In this document: positions 31,092 through 32,324 of the stretch, one piece after another
Layout: the number at the start of each line of letters is the position of its first letter
Numbering within the stretch: position 1 is the first letter of the stretch
Translations under genes and position numbers: made by a program
DNA from: Bacteriovoracaceae bacterium UBA6261
GTDB lineage: Bacteria > Bdellovibrionota > Bacteriovoracia > Bacteriovoracales > Bacteriovoracaceae
NCBI GenBank assembly: GCA_002440825.1
Contig: DJVH01000058.1
Span: 51,861 to 84,184, forward strand
Direction of reading: 5' to 3'
Length of the DNA: 32,324 nt
The notes under the pieces: model-generated
What the model was told of the DNA's origin: nothing
The model's input: only the letters and a program-made list of their open reading frames with translations
Databases searched by the model: none

Positions 31092-31829
31092 ATGCAAATT
31101 CTAAAATTCATTGTTCTGGCATGCGTGCTGGGACTTACTGCTTCTTGCCTGAAACAGTCGGAAAGTATTGATCCGATTGCACCGGTTAAAACCCTCGCCG
31201 ATATTCAGCGCGAGAGTATGTCGACGACTGCACTTGAGTCTGCAGGCAACAATGCTCCAAGTGACCATTCAACCACTGATGTGCAGAAATCTCCGGCAGA
31301 ACCCGGAATATTTTATCTCAACATGAAATATAGAATAAAAGATCTGGACGTCTACGACAGCGCCCGTCTGCAAAATGGCTATGAATCCATCAGCAATACA
31401 TTCATCCGCATGCTGGCCAATATTTTCATCAAAGTATCCGGAGGCCGGACGGTCAATATCGGTGAAGTGGCCCTGCCCCTTCCCGACCTGAATCTGGATT
31501 TTTCTGTTATCAAAAGTATCAAAATCAATTCATTTCGCATTCAGTACAGCAACAGCGTAAAGCAGACCGCGGACTTTTCCTTTCTTAAAACCATGCAAAT
31601 CAAAAAAGTGTCGGGAGAAAATATTCTCTCCTACAAAAAAAGCATGAATCAATGCGATTTTAACTGCCTTGAATTTTCCGTTTTAAACGGAAATATCCTG
31701 GACATGATCAAGAATGCGGCCAATTTAAAAATTGTTCCGGTATTGAGTATTGCCAAACTTCCCGAAGAAGCCGATTTGATTCTTGACGGCGAAATCAATT
31801 TGCAAATTGGATTGAAATTGCCTTTTTAA
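31092..31829 (+). CDS. Lipoprotein, paralogue of the one at 15198
   Basis: A 245-residue lipoprotein with signal MQILKFIVLACVLGLTASC and mature start CLKQSESIDPIAPVKT. It shares with 15198 the segments SI-PIAP--T-A-IQRE, FYLN-KY-I, a Cys pair (CDFNC) before F-(V/I)L and the C-terminus LDGEINLQIGLKLPF. The middle (LQNGYESISNTFIRMLANIFIKVSGG) aligns with the NSFEQLGHSFLQTMAKVVLAVSG of its paralogue. The Thr/Ser/Asn-rich region after the lipid anchor is longer here, probably a flexible tether. It abuts the histidine kinase gene end to end, in convergent orientation. Function unknown. Confidence 0.85.
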   Translation: MQILKFIVLACVLGLTASCLKQSESIDPIAPVKTLADIQRESMSTTALESAGNNAPSDHSTTDVQKSPAEPGIFYLNMKYRIKDLDVYDSARLQNGYESISNTFIRMLANIFIKVSGGRTVNIGEVALPLPDLNLDFSVIKSIKINSFRIQYSNSVKQTADFSFLKTMQIKKVSGENILSYKKSMNQCDFNCLEFSVLNGNILDMIKNAANLKIVPVLSIAKLPEEADLILDGEINLQIGLKLPF

Positions 31830-32324
31830 TCAGGCCGCCTTAATGACAGAAGCCGCCTTTAAGGGAAACATCATCTTAAAACAAGTCCCCTCCGGCCCCG
31901 ATTGCAGTTCCATTTTGCCTCCGGCATCTTTCACAAACTTATTGACCTGAGCAAGGCCAAGACCAGTTCCTTTGTCCACCGGCTTCGTTGTAAAGAAGGG
32001 ATCAAAAATTTTCTCTCTGATCTCTTCGGGAATTCCCGTTCCGGTATCGGCAATCGACACAACGGCTAAATCCTCCGCTCCAGAATTAACTTTTGAAACA
32101 TTGATGGAAATGCGACCGCCCTCAGGCATCGCATCTCTGGCATTAACACAAAGATTGATCACGGCATTTTCAAAATTAGAAACTTCAGTCTGAATGAAAT
32201 TTTCATCGCCATCGTGACTAATATGAAGTTCAACCTGAGAACCGATGGAAATTTTAAGCAGATCCTGCATTTCCAGGATCATCTGGAACGGATCAATGAT
32301 TTTTACTTCCGATCGTTGCATCTT
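31830..32324 (-). CDS. Sensor histidine kinase, C-terminal part (5' end outside window)
   Basis: Only the ATPase half is visible, and the frame is open to the right edge. The segment KMQRSEVKIIDPFQMILEM reads like sequence just after the phosphoacceptor (H-box) helix, so the true start lies beyond 32324. The HATPase_c domain is complete: N box NAVINLCVNARDAM, G1 box ADTGTGI, F box FFTTK and G2 box GTGLGL. It autophosphorylates from ATP and passes phosphate to a response regulator, not identifiable here. No receiver domain is present after the ATPase. It is not close to the orphan regulator at 23634. Confidence 0.93.
   Translation of the reverse strand, partial: KMQRSEVKIIDPFQMILEMQDLLKISIGSQVELHISHDGDENFIQTEVSNFENAVINLCVNARDAMPEGGRISINVSKVNSGAEDLAVVSIADTGTGIPEEIREKIFDPFFTTKPVDKGTGLGLAQVNKFVKDAGGKMELQSGPEGTCFKMMFPLKAASVIKAA

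Noticed and set aside
1..32324. tRNA, rRNA, CRISPR, insertion sequences, prophage or attachment sites
   Set aside because: No cloverleaf, repeat array, transposase, integrase or terminal inverted repeats were seen.

Overview
The window looks like chromosomal DNA of a Gram-negative, moderately AT-rich bacterium with a lipoprotein- and outer-membrane-rich envelope. It has lipobox proteins, outer-membrane barrels, TolC proteins, an RND pump and four candidate sigma-54 promoters. The gene mix, including a secreted lysozyme-like enzyme, cardiolipin synthase and many small secreted proteins of unknown function, reminds me of Bdellovibrionota (Bacteriovorax-like predators). That placement is inference; no rRNA or other taxonomic marker is present. 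I saw no tRNA, rRNA, CRISPR array, insertion sequence or prophage.

Layout. 1-3422 (minus): a tightly coupled biosynthetic operon of PLP aminotransferase, ThDP-dependent enzyme, SRPBCC protein and the start of a ketoacyl-ACP synthase III, each junction an ATGA overlap. 3547-4886: a YceI-like secreted protein convergent with a FrnE/DsbA-type oxidoreductase whose start codon lies in a 13-bp hairpin. 4954-6412: a secreted lysozyme-like protein, preceded by a 40-codon ORF that shares its leader sequence, a repeated palindrome and a sigma-54-type promoter. 6413-15065 (minus): an efflux and envelope block (RND pump, TolC, barrel, MarR regulator, lipoprotein, second TolC, two small secreted or membrane proteins). 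A perfect 11-bp inverted repeat over the predicted pump promoter is a likely MarR operator; no periplasmic adaptor gene is present.

15198-19347: a lipoprotein (paralogue of the one at 31092), an outer-membrane protein, and an endonuclease/exonuclease/phosphatase gene coupled to cardiolipin synthase, as in the E. coli ybhP-clsB arrangement. 19367-23463: a repeat-bearing outer-membrane barrel, a sigma-54-preceded Cys-rich protein coupled to DUF924, a PQQ-type sugar dehydrogenase-like protein, a NYN plus OST-HTH protein and a small Cys-containing ORF. 23634-28266: an orphan OmpR-type response regulator, a NRAMP metal transporter, and an ABC exporter of one ATPase and two related permeases. 28332-32324: small membrane and secreted proteins (two with candidate sigma-54 promoters), zinc-ribbon and DUF1232 proteins, the second paralogous lipoprotein, and the C-terminal part of a sensor histidine kinase.

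The most promising leads are the four-gene coupled cluster at the left edge, the sigma-54-type promoters with a shared upstream element ahead of small envelope or stress-type genes, the start-codon hairpin, the duplicated leader with its 40-codon ORF, and the adaptor-less RND operon with its apparent operator. All functional assignments come from reading motifs by eye; no database search was run.
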